Position numbers and translations under genes: made by a program
Notes under the pieces: generated by a model
Databases searched by the model: none
The model's input: the letters and a program-made list of their open reading frames with translations, nothing else
Told to the model about the DNA's origin: nothing
Part shown: piece after piece, positions 25,109-35,960 of the stretch
Layout: every line of letters starts with the position of its first letter
Numbering within the stretch: the first letter of the stretch is position 1
From: Xiphydria camelus
Taxonomy: Eukaryota; Arthropoda; Insecta; Hymenoptera; Xiphydriidae
Direction of reading: 5' to 3'
DNA length: 64,000 bases
Assembly: GCA_963678675.1 (NCBI GenBank)
Contig: OY783194.1
Span: 35,256,278 to 35,320,277, forward strand

Positions 25109-26350
25109 GGTGGAACTCGCGGAAGAGCTAAAGTGGAACAGGGGTGGATTTCTCGAAGGGTCGCACATATAACGGGCAACGACATCCTGGCATAACTGAC
25201 ATAGATCCTTTTTCGATCTCACGGTACATTCGTTTCGTATATTGTGATGTCGCAAGATCAGCTCCTTATCATAGTATAGCCTCCTTTTAGATTTTTGAGT
25301 GCCTCGTATCCAATTTCCCGTTGTTTGACGAAACCGGAGGAGTCTTATTTACCTCGCTTCGTCCTTGCATCGTTTTACCCCTCCCTCTTTTCTTAGCTTC
25401 TCGGGTGGACCTATATATCCTCGCGTCGTTTGGCAAAATTGCTCTACAGCTAAGCGTTATGCGCTCAAGAGAACGAGACAGAAGCGGTTAGGTTCAACGA
25501 GAGCTCCGGTAAAATTGGGGTGAGCCCGTTGGGAGAAGGGTGTGGGACGGATACACCCACATATCTCTGCCTTCAATCACGCGGGTCATTTGTTTCATAT
25601 CTCGTGACGGTACAAGGTCGGTCACTTATCGCGGGGGAAATCTTATACTCCGTTTCGTCTTACGATTACCTTCCCGCGGAGTTATGTATATACCTATCTG
25701 TATACGAAGAACAGGAAATAAATGATCCCTCTCTCGGAGTCACTCGTAGGTAATTTCAGGAGAGGAGGATATTCAAACCTCTGGGACACGTGTGTGACAC
25801 AGTTCTCTTCGCTGTGTACGGGTTTGATATATACTTCCCCCTCGAATCTTTTGTTTACTATATTCCAAAATGATGATGCCTGTACCAGATGTCCGATATT
25901 GTAGAAAGCAACAGATGTCGGATGATCAGTCCACTGCAGGGCTGCAGTCTGATCGTTTCTCCGACGCATACCAGTTTCTTTCTCTCTTCTTAAAAAAGAC
26001 CGTTACAACTTGGACCCTGATTTTTTGTCCGCTGTAAGTCGTCGCGTCGTTATACGGGACGCCTTCCAATCTACGGAATTGCCCCCATAGTTCAGCATTG
26101 CCATTTTTATGATGCTGATCCTCCATACCCGCCTCCCACCCCTTATATCTTTACGTCGTTTGGCAAAGCCCCTCGAGAGGCCGCTATAAAATTAACCATT
26201 ATAAGCTCGACCGAAGGAGACGAAGCTTTCTCGGTAGGAGCGAGAGCATCGTCGGAGATGGTTTCTCCAGGGGGTCGTAGCGTTGGCAACGACACCGTGG
26301 CAGAGCTCGCTGCCGAGAACTTGGTTTCCAATATTTATCGTACCCGCCTT
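25109..26350 (+). pseudogene. Decayed tandem copies of the sick Gly-rich exon
   Basis: Three stretches resemble the exon at 24716-24980 and its flanks. Near 25143-25260 the GGGCAACGACATCCTGGCAT stretch aligns with exon bases from 24873. Near 25460-25740 the match covers the exon end, including its CAAG|GTCAGT donor region (CAAGGTCGGTC). Near 26240-26350 translation gives GNDTVAELAAENLVS against the exon's GNDALAELTIEDLAS. A TCGTTTGGCAAA-like stretch recurs near 25430, 26155 and 26640 as part of the same unit. The copies contain frame breaks or lack a splice site, so they are read as relics of tandem duplication. The alignment was done by eye, so boundaries are approximate. Confidence 0.6.
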
Positions 26351-27181
26351 CTCTCTCCTCGAAAATTCCCAAGATCGTACTTTCGACGAAAAAAAATGCA
26401 GAATTTTTGGTGGGAGAGCGACGGCATCATCGAGGTTGATTTTCTAAGGATGTAGTAACATTCCTTGAGACTCAGCCTTCGCTCTCTATCCTCTCTATAC
26501 CTCCTCGTTCTCCTCCTCCCGCCAATAACTCGCGAAACGTCCACCTCCTCGAAATGCTAGCCGCGTTATCGGAGAAGGAATCTTCTCGTGTAGCGAGACG
26601 CAGTACAACCTTCGCCCCTGAAGTGCCCCTATACCCCCTCATCGTTTGGCGAAGCTTCCCGAGAGGCCATCGCCGCTGCAGTCGCGGCCGTTATTCGGGA
26701 ACGGTCGAGATTACAACGATTCGTCGTAATTGCCGCTTTTGAATTTCGCGGAACCTTTTAGGGAGGCAGAACGCGTGGGGAGGGGGATGGAGACGGAAGG
26801 AGGGAAGTCGAGCGGATTTTTCGTACGCGGCCCGCCGCGTACACTCGAGAGGTCGCGACGGAGAGAGCCGTGGATTGTCGATCGCGCACGAACGCTCGGC
26901 CGCGTGACAAAGAACGTACCTACTACATATACATAGCGTGAAACGCAGCGGCACGCAGGCATCGCACGTTGCGTAGTAGTAAAGCGTTGTGTCAGCTGTT
27001 GCATCGACGTTGCAGCTGCCTCCGCGCGAGACTCGCGTGCGTGTGCACCTATGCATTTCCCTGTATCGCGCCGCGACGCGGCAGTGACGGCGCCGATTTA
27101 GCTTGAACCCTTTGCTTGCGTGTTGCAAGCTAATTATTATTTGACAAATTTTAGGAATTGTACATTTTTTTATCTATTAAT

Positions 27182-27399
27182 ACACTAAGAATAAAATTTT
27201 CTTCATCGAGTACTTTTGGATAGTCCTGAGAGCACATTTATTTGTTTCGTATGAATACCGATATGGTTCAAATAATATTCAATTCAATCGATAATATTTA
27301 TGTACGTCCAATCGATATTCATTACAATCAAATAAATGTGTCCTTAGGACTATTGAAACATGCGTTTAATTGACTCGAGTAATTTTTTTTCCTCAGTAT
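27182..27399. repeat. MITE family B, copy 2 (older)
   Basis: Same plan as 42952-43174, with ACACTAAG / CTCAGTAT ends and an inverted TTGGATAGTCCTGAGAGCAC arm, but more mismatches between arms, so it is an older insertion. Confidence 0.75.
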
Positions 27400-30300
27400 A
27401 TCTTGTACATTATTTCTAGAGGGTAATTTTTTGTGATAAACCCTTTTTCTCCCTTCGTACGAAACTAAAAAAAATTAATGAAGTACCATTCTAAAGATTA
27501 AGCTTTCCGATTTTGCCGAATTATTCATTTACAATTACACATTGTATTATTAATTATTTAAAGGTCGAAGGTTGAAATTGATCTTCTGTCGTCTACGGAA
27601 TTTCCGCAGAGGCTCACTAGTCCGAAAAAATTCGTCAGTGGTTCAGACTAGAAGACTTCGAAATATAAGAGAAATTTTCTCCTAGATTTCATATAATATT
27701 GCGAATTAGAATTTTATAGCCATTGTTCAAAAATACAATTCAAAAAATCAGCGACCTACCGTTGATTCGATCCGCCCTACATTCTTCCACCCCCGTATAC
27801 GTTCCTCTATTACGTGTCGCTCGCGCGCGACGACGACGACACAACGGGATTTCCTCACAATGTGGTGCGTATTACAGAGACACCCGCGCGTACACACCTC
27901 GACATTTGACCCCTTTCGCTAACTGCCTATTCACCGGGAACTCCGAGTGCTCACGCTACACGGAGGTGCGCACGAATCGCGGCGTGATTAGGAGCCCGGT
28001 GCTTCGCCCCGCGGCATTCTCGAGGGCCCTCCTATTTCTCAAGGCGGCTTTCCAAGTCTCTCTTATCGAGCCAAATAAGAAAAGCCGCGGGTCTATTGTC
28101 GTTTCGCCGCGTTCGATTCCCTTCCATTTAATTCCCTCCCGCCGCGCGACCGCGGCTCTTTCAAACCGCGCGGCGCGCCTGTCACTCCGCTTCCGCGGCA
28201 GCCTGTACGTCGATTCTCTCTTATTATATAATATTATCCGATCCTCCCCCCACGCTCTCCCGGCCGACATCGTCCCACCTTCCAAGAAGCGGCCGGGAAT
28301 TAAAACTCCGCGCGCGAGAGACGGAGGATCGATACGCGCGATCGTGATTTTCTGAGGAACTCGCGACGAGAGGCGCGCGAGCGACGGCTCTTCGGCGAAT
28401 AGAATGGCAAGAGAGAGAGAGCGAGGCGTCGAAAGGTCGCGGGAACGCGCGCGGCGAGTAACGACGCCGGGCCCTCACGGAGGGAAGACGGGAGAGAGAT
28501 TAGGCGCGCTGCGTCGCGCGCTCTTGAGTTATGCAGTCGGGTCACGCTAGGTCGTCTAATGAAATCGATATCGCCCTGAAATAATAACCGCGCTGCACGT
28601 ATCGTCGTGTGACTCTCGCGAATTTAGATCCTTTTTTTTGTCCAATGTACGATTGCTCAGACAGCGAGACTTTTACCGAATGGGATCCCCCGTCGAACTC
28701 CTCTTCGAAGTTCTTCGCTATTTTTGTTTCGTCGGAAGGAAATTCGCCCGGAAGGTCGATAACTTTTCAACGGACTGTTAATCGTGGACGGTCCCAACTG
28801 GGGTCCAATGACCTCCAAGTTGGCCCCTGCTTTTTTTTTTACAAACTCACGGGCGCTGCAGCTGGGGAGCTGCCATATACGGAGTGTGACTCTTTATGGT
28901 CGACTGCTGGAAGCGTCGATTAGTTCCGATCAATTTTCACGTCCGAACGTTGAAACAACCAAAGCAACGCATTTATTTACGCGCTCACCCCTTACCGATA
29001 ACACAGCGAAAGAGCTATCGCATCCCCGTAAACGTTCCCCATTCATCACCCGCGTAATCTGACGTGCCAAATAATTCAAGACAAAAATCAACGATAAAAC
29101 AATTACCGCGAAAAAAAACGAAATTCATCGCTCAACCGTATTATGAACACCCCAGGTACGCATAATTAACGAGCGGGCGAACCGAGAGATTCCAGCTTCT
29201 ATCTCGACCCTCGCACAAAGTCGAGCATATCTGTATAGCCGTATCGATTCCACACACCCCTCTCCGATTCCTCCGAAATCCTCCCGCGATCATTATTATC
29301 GGTGCCGTGCGTACATATACACGAGAAGAGGGGCAGGAGAGATAAAGCTCCTACTTTCCCGCGGTCACACCCGGTAGAGATCCGGCGCTTTCGACGACGG
29401 TGTCGTGGGTATCACGCACAAAGAGCGTCGAGGGCGAGAGGGAGAGGGAGCCGTTCGGCGTGGACTGTCGACCCCAGGCAGTTGGCGGCCAACGCTCGAA
29501 GTGCGTACACGCGCTCGGCGAGGGTGGTGTGGCCCCGCGGTCATTTGGTCAGCCTAAAAAACACGACAGCATACATCGCGTTTCGCCCGTTCTCCGCAAA
29601 GACAAAAGTCGTGCTTTTTCGTGACTCCGCATACGTATGATCCGAATATTCCACGTCGACGTCCTCTAATTGCCACCCACGTTCAACGCCTTATCTACGA
29701 CGCGACGTTTATCCGCACGCGCTTCCCCCGCGTCGACGGACGACGAAACACTCGCGCGCGATAAGAGTGCGAAAGAGCCGCGCGCCGCATCGAAGGAGTT
29801 CGAAGGGAGAAATAGCGTTTCCGTAGATCGGTGCAGCGGCGAATTCTCACTCGCGCGAGCTCTCCCTCTATCCGTCGCTCTCTCTCCCCTCCGCGTCCCA
29901 CGAAAGACATCCAAGAGCGAGGGTTGGAGGAGGGCGCCTTTTCGTCGACGGGAAATATAGGACGCCCGGTCGAATGAGAATGGTGAGTCCTTTGAAAGCG
30001 TCCGATTTATTTGGATTCCAGCGCGCGTCGTGAGGAAGTTCAAAGGCGAGAGCGACGAACGTGGGAACTATTTATTGTTTCTCACGCGCGCCGCGCTGCA
30101 GGGAGCCGCGTTTAAGCCCGATATGATAGGTGTCAACCGGGCGCGCGTGACACCGCGGAACACGTGTCGTTTCTCCGCGACGCATACGTATACGCGGAGC
30201 CGGGTGACTTTTTCCCGCGGGCCGCATCGGTCGCGCTTACGCGCGCGGCGAAACTCGGTGGAGCTTCCTTCCCCCATGAGTCACTGCGAGCGGCGGCAGG

Positions 30301-30750
30301 ATCCATAGAAAGCGGAGACCCCGAGACACACCCACCCCCTCCTCCCCTCCCTTTAACGAAACGCCAAACACCCTCTGTCTCCGTCTCTCTCGCTCTCGCT
30401 GAATCATGCCACGCGTCAAGCGGGGCTCTCGATTCGTGTGCGTAGAGCGTCGAGCTCGCGCTACGGGGTACTACACCCTCCAGCGCGCGGCCCAATCGAT
30501 ACATTCAAATTGCGCTCCGCGGGTGCGTGACCTAGGTCACCGGGGAAAGTCCTGCAGATGACGAGGACGTCGAATGGACGTGAGGTCAATTATGAGAACG
30601 CATTATTTTGATTAATCTTCGACCCGTAAAAGTGGACTTTGGTCGCTCTTTTTTTTTAAGTCACTTTGCTGCGCGATAACACCGGTATCGTTCCATTATC
30701 CCATCCACAGCGATTGTTTCACGTGTCGCGTCTGGTTTGTTGGGAAACAG

Positions 30751-31107
30751 AGGGTGCCGGGTGGCGGCAGCGTGGTCGTGGGGGGTGGCGTCGGCAGCGG
30801 GAGCACGGCCACCCCCCAAGGGAGCCAGCAGGGTAACAACCTGGTGTACCGGGTGGTGAGTTCGCGGCATCCGGGTGGAGGGCATCATCCCCACGTGAAG
30901 AAGTCGGACAGCTCCCAGCAAACGGAGAGCTCCGCGTTCAAGCAGCAACAGCAACAGCAGCAGCAGCAACAGCAAAACACGAGTTGCTCGAACAGCACGT
31001 CGAACAGTCAGCAATGGAAGAAGTACATCGAGGCTGGTGCTGCGAGGGATAGAGACAGGGACAAGGAGGTCGCCCCTCCGAGTCCTAGTCCTTCGAGGCG
31101 TTCGCAG
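30751..31107 (+). CDS. sick: sickie/neuron navigator exon with Gly-rich and polyQ tracts
   Basis: A 119-codon exon, phase 0 at both ends, with acceptor GGGAAACAG and donor CAG|GTAATT. It begins with a Gly/Val run (PGGGSVVVGGGVGSGS), continues through QGNNLVYRVVSSRHPGGG and has eleven glutamines (30943-30975). The end is charged and serine/proline-rich (RDRDRDKEVAPPSPSPSRR). This is disordered linker of the NAV homologue. The polyQ mixes CAG and CAA codons and is probably length-variable between species. Assignment rests on frame continuity and the very close following exons. Confidence 0.88.
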
Positions 31108-31215
31108 GTAATTTTGCTTTTGTTTAACTGCGATTTTGAAACGAACAAATCAGTCATTTTTTAAATATATCGAATATTCTCGGAATTTTAAGACGAAATA
31201 ATCGTGGAATTTTAG

Positions 31216-31443
31216 GACAAACACCGAAAGCAGGCCATGGCGGAATACGCGAACGGCGAGAAACCGCAGAAAATATCATCGGGGACGTCGACCGGTGGTA
31301 GCAGCAAGGTCAGAGGCGTTCCGCAGAGTTTCGGATACGTCAAGAGACACAGCGCCGGCACGAGTCCGAGTCCCAACGGCGCTCAGAATGGCGGAAAGGA
31401 CGCGACGAGGACGGCGCAAGTCAGCGCCGTGCCCAGGACGAAG
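31216..31443 (+). CDS. sick: sickie/neuron navigator exon with SFGYVKRHS motif
   Basis: A 76-codon exon, phase 0 at both ends (acceptor AATTTTAG, donor AAG|GTACGC). It starts DKHRKQAMAEYANGEKP. The segment VRGVPQSFGYVKRHS resembles the conserved GVPQSFGY-type block of NAV proteins and is the family signature here. A Ser/Pro-rich tail (GTSPSPNGAQNGG) follows. The intron before it is 108 bp and the one after 115 bp, so 30751-32237 forms a tight cluster of four exons. Confidence 0.92.
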
Positions 31444-31558
31444 GTACGCGCGATCGTTTGATTATTTGCATATAATTGCACCCCTCTTGGCGAGTTTCTT
31501 CGAGAACTCGACGAAGGAGCACTTCGCGAACTGTCCTACAAACGCCAACGCTTCGCAG

Positions 31559-31973
31559 GTCAAAGTCTCGGGGGGTACTCAGACGTGCACCACGGAGTTG
31601 CAGGCTAACTCTTCGGGTTCGAGCCAGGGTCATCATTACAAGAGCTACAGTCTGACCGGCGCGAGCGCGAGCCAGCTCTCGCAGTCGGTGCGAGATCGAC
31701 TCATGCTCGGTTCGCAGAGCTTGCCGAAGCCGGGGAGCCCGGAGTTCACCGCCCTCTTCGCCGCGGCTCACTACAGGGATCGGGGAGGTGGCGCGGGACC
31801 GAATGCCTCGTCCTTCACGCCTCGGGTCCTGAAACCGTCCGACGGCAGCCTCAGCGACACCTGTAGCAATTACGCCGCGCCGGATCTTCAAGGATACTAC
31901 ACGCCGAACAGCCCCTACACGACTTCCTGGATGAGGCACAGCAACACCTATACTCCGAGTGGTCGTTCGCAAG
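31559..31973 (+). CDS. sick: sickie/neuron navigator exon (SYSLTG / SLPKPGSPEF)
   Basis: Enters in phase 0 after acceptor CGCTTCGCAG and ends in phase 1 at CAAG|GTGGGT. The roughly 138 residues begin VKVSGGTQTCTTELQ and include KSYSLTGASASQLSQSVRDR, GSQSLPKPGSPEF and a Tyr/Ser/Pro-rich stretch (DLQGYYTPNSPYTTSW). The order and Ser/Tyr-rich character fit the middle of NAV proteins. The phase-1 end joins the next exon's GA to give a glycine codon (SGRSQ-GMGLCEADS). Confidence 0.92.
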
Positions 31974-32095
31974 GTGGGTTTCGAAGAAATATCGAGAGGA
32001 AACAGTAGAAATCACGTTAAAGCGGTACTGGAAACGTTCGAACGTTCGATTCTCTCGATAATAATTAATCTCGACTACATTTCGCGTGATTCCAG

Positions 32096-32237
32096 GAATG
32101 GGTCTGTGCGAAGCGGACAGCGTAGAGTCTCTGGGATCTCACAGAGCGAGCCTGACGCACGCTCGACTCCTGATGCACCAGAGAGACTCGACGGGATCGC
32201 CGGCGCCGCCCAGACTCAACAGGAGCAACTCCATCAG
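32096..32237 (+). CDS. sick: sickie/neuron navigator exon (MGLCEADSVESLGSHRASLTH)
   Basis: A 142 bp exon between acceptor GTGATTCCAG and donor AG|GTGAGC, phase 1 in and phase 2 out. It encodes GMGLCEADSVESLGS, then HRASLTHARLL and a Pro/Arg/Asn-rich end (PAPPRLNRSNSIR). The LNRSNSIR end combines with the next exon to give NRSNSIRSTKSEKMYPS, a block that is nearly invariant in NAV proteins and fixes both the gene identity and this splice junction. Confidence 0.95.
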
Positions 32238-33922
32238 GTGAGCCCTCACCTTTCGACTCGCTCATTTTCCGTAGAGCGAACTGTACCGACTCCCTGCGGC
32301 ATACGCGCTCTAGCTTCCTTTTTCTTCTCACCGGAGTGTCTAACCAGCGGAGTGAGAATGTATCGAAAGATTGCTTCCACTGATTCGTTGTCGATCTAAT
32401 TCACTCTGTCACTGTCTCTCCTTCTCCCTCTCTCTCTCCCCCCCCCCCTCTCTCTCTCTTTCTCCCTATACAAACTTGACTTTCGGCGAAATAACACAGA
32501 GAATTTGGTACCTTCTAGCCATCTGCGGGACAGGACATTCCCAAGGTAGCGAAGTCTTAACGTTACACACACGACACGCCTCACCTACGTTAAACGCATA
32601 AGTATAACCTCGTAATCGCGGTTAAATGCGAACCCTTGCGGTTTCTCGAGCCGAAGTCAAGAGCGGCGATATATCCGCGCACTCGACAAGAAGACCGAGC
32701 AATTGTAGAAGCTTTAACTCGCGTTCCGAGGACGTTACGATTTCGGCTCGAGAACTCGACGGTCGCATCGTCGATGCCTAAATATCTGCCACGGTCTATG
32801 GACAAAATTGTATCGTGTGTACACCTATGTCTTCGCGATCACTTTCATCCCACACAGTGTGACACACGTTTGGTATGCGTGCAGCGGCATTACCCGACCG
32901 CATTGGTTTCAGGTCTTGCATCCGAGCTTACACCCGTGCTTTGTGCGGCTTCGCATGTGTAGTTAGGTATACAGTCGTTCGTACAGGGCGATCCGGTATT
33001 AGCGCGATCGACTGCTATCGCTGACGAAAGTTCTTTAACCGGGGGGAAAAAATCGGTCGAGGCAGAGATTCAAGGATGGAAACGTTTTTTAAAACCTGAG
33101 TTTCGAGAAAGATTGAGAAGACGAAAAAGTCTAGATTTTTACAGCGATAATATTATATAATACGTCCATCCTCGCTGACGTCGCACAGTCTTCTTCGGAT
33201 CGCCCGATATACCTAGTCCCTTCGTGGGTATCTCCTCGTCGAGTATATTCTCATTGACATCGATCCGATCCTCGAAACATTCTGGAATATTGAATAGCGA
33301 GTGTGCTCGAGTCGATGCATCGAGAATAGACCCTCGAAGTTAAAAAGTATACATACCAGAGAGAGCTTTCACGGAGCTTGTCAAAGGCACACACGCGTAC
33401 GTTTCTACTTACACTATATATCGTACACTTAAAATCTATATTCCCCGCTTCGCATATCCGAGCGCTAGGTACGCGCGGTGAAGAGGGTGCGCCAAAAAAA
33501 ATACGAACAGACACTCGAGAGTGAGAGAGAGAGACTCATATATACTCAAAGGAAGATGTTAATGGTATTGAGGCAGAGTCGTCGTCGTCGTTCTGTATTT
33601 ATATTTCTTCCCACGAGTATCTGCAGTATATGTATATCTTCTTCGAGTACCTGCGTGCGCTTTCTTCGGGCATTTTCGTATATGTGGAGTGAAGTGGGGT
33701 GAAAATAAGACCTTTTCACGAAAAGAAAAACCAAGAGGAGTTTCAATAGGACTAATCGAATAAAAGGCAATGCGAAATTTTATTTTACGGAATAAAATAA
33801 AAGCCTCATCATCGGCTTCGTCTCATTTTTAGCTCACTCCACCCTGAATACATATCTCGACCAGACTTTCGCTCCCTCGGAGACCCTGAAATGACGTCCA
33901 CGTTCGATTTCTCTATTCGTAG
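32238..33922. other. Intron of sick (1.7 kb)
   Basis: Contains a pyrimidine-rich CT microsatellite at about 32426-32464. No repeat element, exon or RNA gene was recognised in the remainder. Confidence 0.7.
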
Positions 33923-34167
33923 ATCCACGAAGAGCGAAAAGATGTATCCGTCGATGTTGGCGAGAGGAAGCGGCGCGTCGTCGTCGGTCGGCGAGGAGGT
34001 CGGAGTGGGAATAGGGATGGGAGTCGGGGTGGAACCCTACTATAGCGTTCCCGTGGGATCCGCCGGCTGTACGGGGCAACACTGGTCACAGCCAACGTCA
34101 CCGACGCCGACGCACGCGTCGAGGCAGCCTCCCAATCTCTACCAACACGTTCACAAGGACGACGACA
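33923..34167 (+). CDS. sick: sickie/neuron navigator exon with STKSEKMYPSML block
   Basis: Acceptor TATTCGTAG leaves phase 2 completion (AG|A, Arg). The donor is A|GTGAGT in phase 1. The exon starts STKSEKMYPSMLARG, the conserved block preceding the NAV coiled coil. A Gly/Val stretch (EEVGVGIGMGVGVEPYY) and a Ser/Thr/Pro-rich linker (SQPTSPTPTHASRQPP) follow, ending at YQHVHKDDD, which leads into IHGSSVSL in the next exon. Length 245 bp. The hydrophobic Gly/Val run is too short and glycine-rich to call a membrane segment. Confidence 0.95.
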
Positions 34168-34265
34168 GTGAGTTTCGAAAGCTCTAGAGTGAAAAGCCGC
34201 TCCAAAGCGGATTACCGTTTACTTGGGTTCTGTATACAACGAGTTTTTTCGACTTGTCACTACAG

Positions 34266-34417
34266 TTCACGGGTCCTCGGTGTCTCTGGTCTCCACCGCG
34301 AGCAGTCTCTACAGTTCGGCGGAGGAAAAGCAGGCTCACGAGCTGAGGAAGCTGCGGAGAGAACTGATCGACGCCCAGGAGAAGGTCCACTCGCTGACCA
34401 GTCAACTGTCGACCAAT
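34266..34417 (+). CDS. sick: sickie/neuron navigator exon: start of conserved coiled coil
   Basis: Acceptor CACTACAG, phase 1 in; donor AAT|GTGAGT, phase 0 out. It encodes IHGSSVSLVSTASSLYSSA, then EEKQAHELRKLRREL and AQEKVHSLTSQLSTN. This matches the NAV signature of a Ser-rich HGS..SL.STASS.Y lead-in followed by the heptad region LRKLRREL...EKV..LTSQL. It is the most diagnostic exon in the window. In vertebrate NAVs the sequence after SQLS.N continues directly with AH.V.AFE, which is exactly the exon found at 61953. No exon is therefore required in between for the long isoform, despite a 27.5 kb intron. Confidence 0.97.
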
Positions 34418-35840
34418 GTGAGTAAATCGATCGATTTGTTTTTAATACTAGGCGTAAGGAAAACACCTCAGAGTTACGACCCTGCGAAATGGTCCTGCCC
34501 AATGCCGAAGGTTTTTAATCTTACTTATATATTGGTGCGTGTGCAATTGCACGTATGCATAAACGCGTAATGCTTTATAATTATTGAGCGAAAATTGGGA
34601 AAAGGTGAAAATGGTATTCAGTGCGAGAAAAGTTAGTTGAGCAATTAGCAAGTAATTGCACTCCTTAATGAAGGACGTTAATTCGACTCTAAGCTTATTA
34701 GCCGAAATGGTTTCGAAATATATTTAGCAATCGCAGGAACTGTATGATACTTTTTCCACGAAAGACGTGAAAAAAACTATGAGCTCGGGCATGCTATCAG
34801 TTTCTCCTATAGCCATCGCGAGTAGACTTCCCACGGAAACTCGAAACCCGGTCGAAAAGAAATCGAACGAGGGGTGGAGACACATCAAATAACATTAGCC
34901 CAGACTAATGTCGTCGCTCGTTATATACCTACCTGCACGCCTCGAAAGTAACGGTGCACGCCACCTCGATCCTGACTTTCTACTCGACACTCTTCCCGAA
35001 ACGCGCTCGTTTCTCGTTTTTCTGTTGATTTTTCGTCAAGGTTCCGCGCAGTGAGAGCATCGTCTTTGTGGACGTAACCGCGCAGATCCGTCGCGTCCAC
35101 GAGAAACTAGTTTAGGTCGATCGACGCGCGATAGACGACTAATCAGGCGTTACCGTTACATTACGCGCTCTCGAAAATTGATTATCGGCATTCGGTCGAT
35201 GATTAATTAAACGCAGCGTCAATTAGCGGAACATTTGCGGTCTCGAGTCGGCATTGGTGTCGAATGTTACGTCCATTTTTATTATGAGTACAAAAGTCTG
35301 AACTTTATTACGTTAGACCCGAGAATATGTCTATCTACATTTTATTCAGTTTTTTATCCAATAAATTATTTGCTTAAAGCCTAGGAAATTTATCGAAGGT
35401 TGGACTGTTCGACTATGTGAAGATACAGAGATCGTAGAGCATAGTACTCCTGACGTCACGGATTCTGTCGCTGATCACTTTTTAAAATGTCATTTTTAAA
35501 TGTACTAACCAATGAACCAGTTAATTCTTATTCTCTCGTTAGCTTCGACGGCATTTGTTTTGGCTAATGAATGCATGAGAATGGATCATTCATTAAACAG
35601 TAAAAAACGTTTAAAAATGTAACTTCGAAAAATTACCAGAGGCAGAATCCGTAACGCCAAGAGTACATTATGGAGATAAAGCGAGAGCATAGGACATTCA
35701 TTATATCCAGCTCTCAAGCATATTTCTATAACGTCCTTTGACGACTTCCGAGTTACGTGCCCATTTTCGAAAGTGCGCCTTCGCTCGCGCCGCACGAGCA
35801 AGACCGCTAGACACGCTTTGAGTCGCGGCGCGAGTCAGAC

Positions 35841-35960
35841 TGATTGGCCGTGCATCGATGACGTCCACGGTAGGTCATTGAGCTCGAGCCAATAGCGGCG
35901 CAGCGTGTACTTCAAGCGTCCCGAGTCCCTCGACGGTGGGGGCAGGCGCATCAGTCAGCG
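35841..35960 (+). promoter_or_regulatory. Possible internal promoter (CCAAT boxes, CRE, initiator)
   Basis: Within 120 bp there are an inverted CCAAT (ATTGG, 35843-35847), a CRE half/near-palindrome (TGACGTCC, 35859-35866), a direct CCAAT (35889-35893) and a TCAGTC initiator of the insect type at 35951-35956. The tract is CpG-rich and lies 13 kb before the putative alternative first exon. The motif combination is suggestive, but each motif is short and no transcript evidence is available. Confidence 0.25.

Larger units (their letters stand above)
24981..30750. other. Intron of sick (5.8 kb)
   Basis: The first 1.8 kb holds degenerate repeats of the preceding exon and its surroundings (separate entry). 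A palindromic element lies at 27182-27399. From 27.7 to 30.5 kb the sequence is GC- and CpG-rich with open frames in several directions, but I see no codon pattern or motif that supports a gene. No tRNA or other RNA gene was recognised. Confidence 0.55.

Noticed and set aside
27723..28355. 210-codon plus-strand ORF in intron
   Set aside because: Composition-driven; no domain and it overlaps equally open frames on the other strand.
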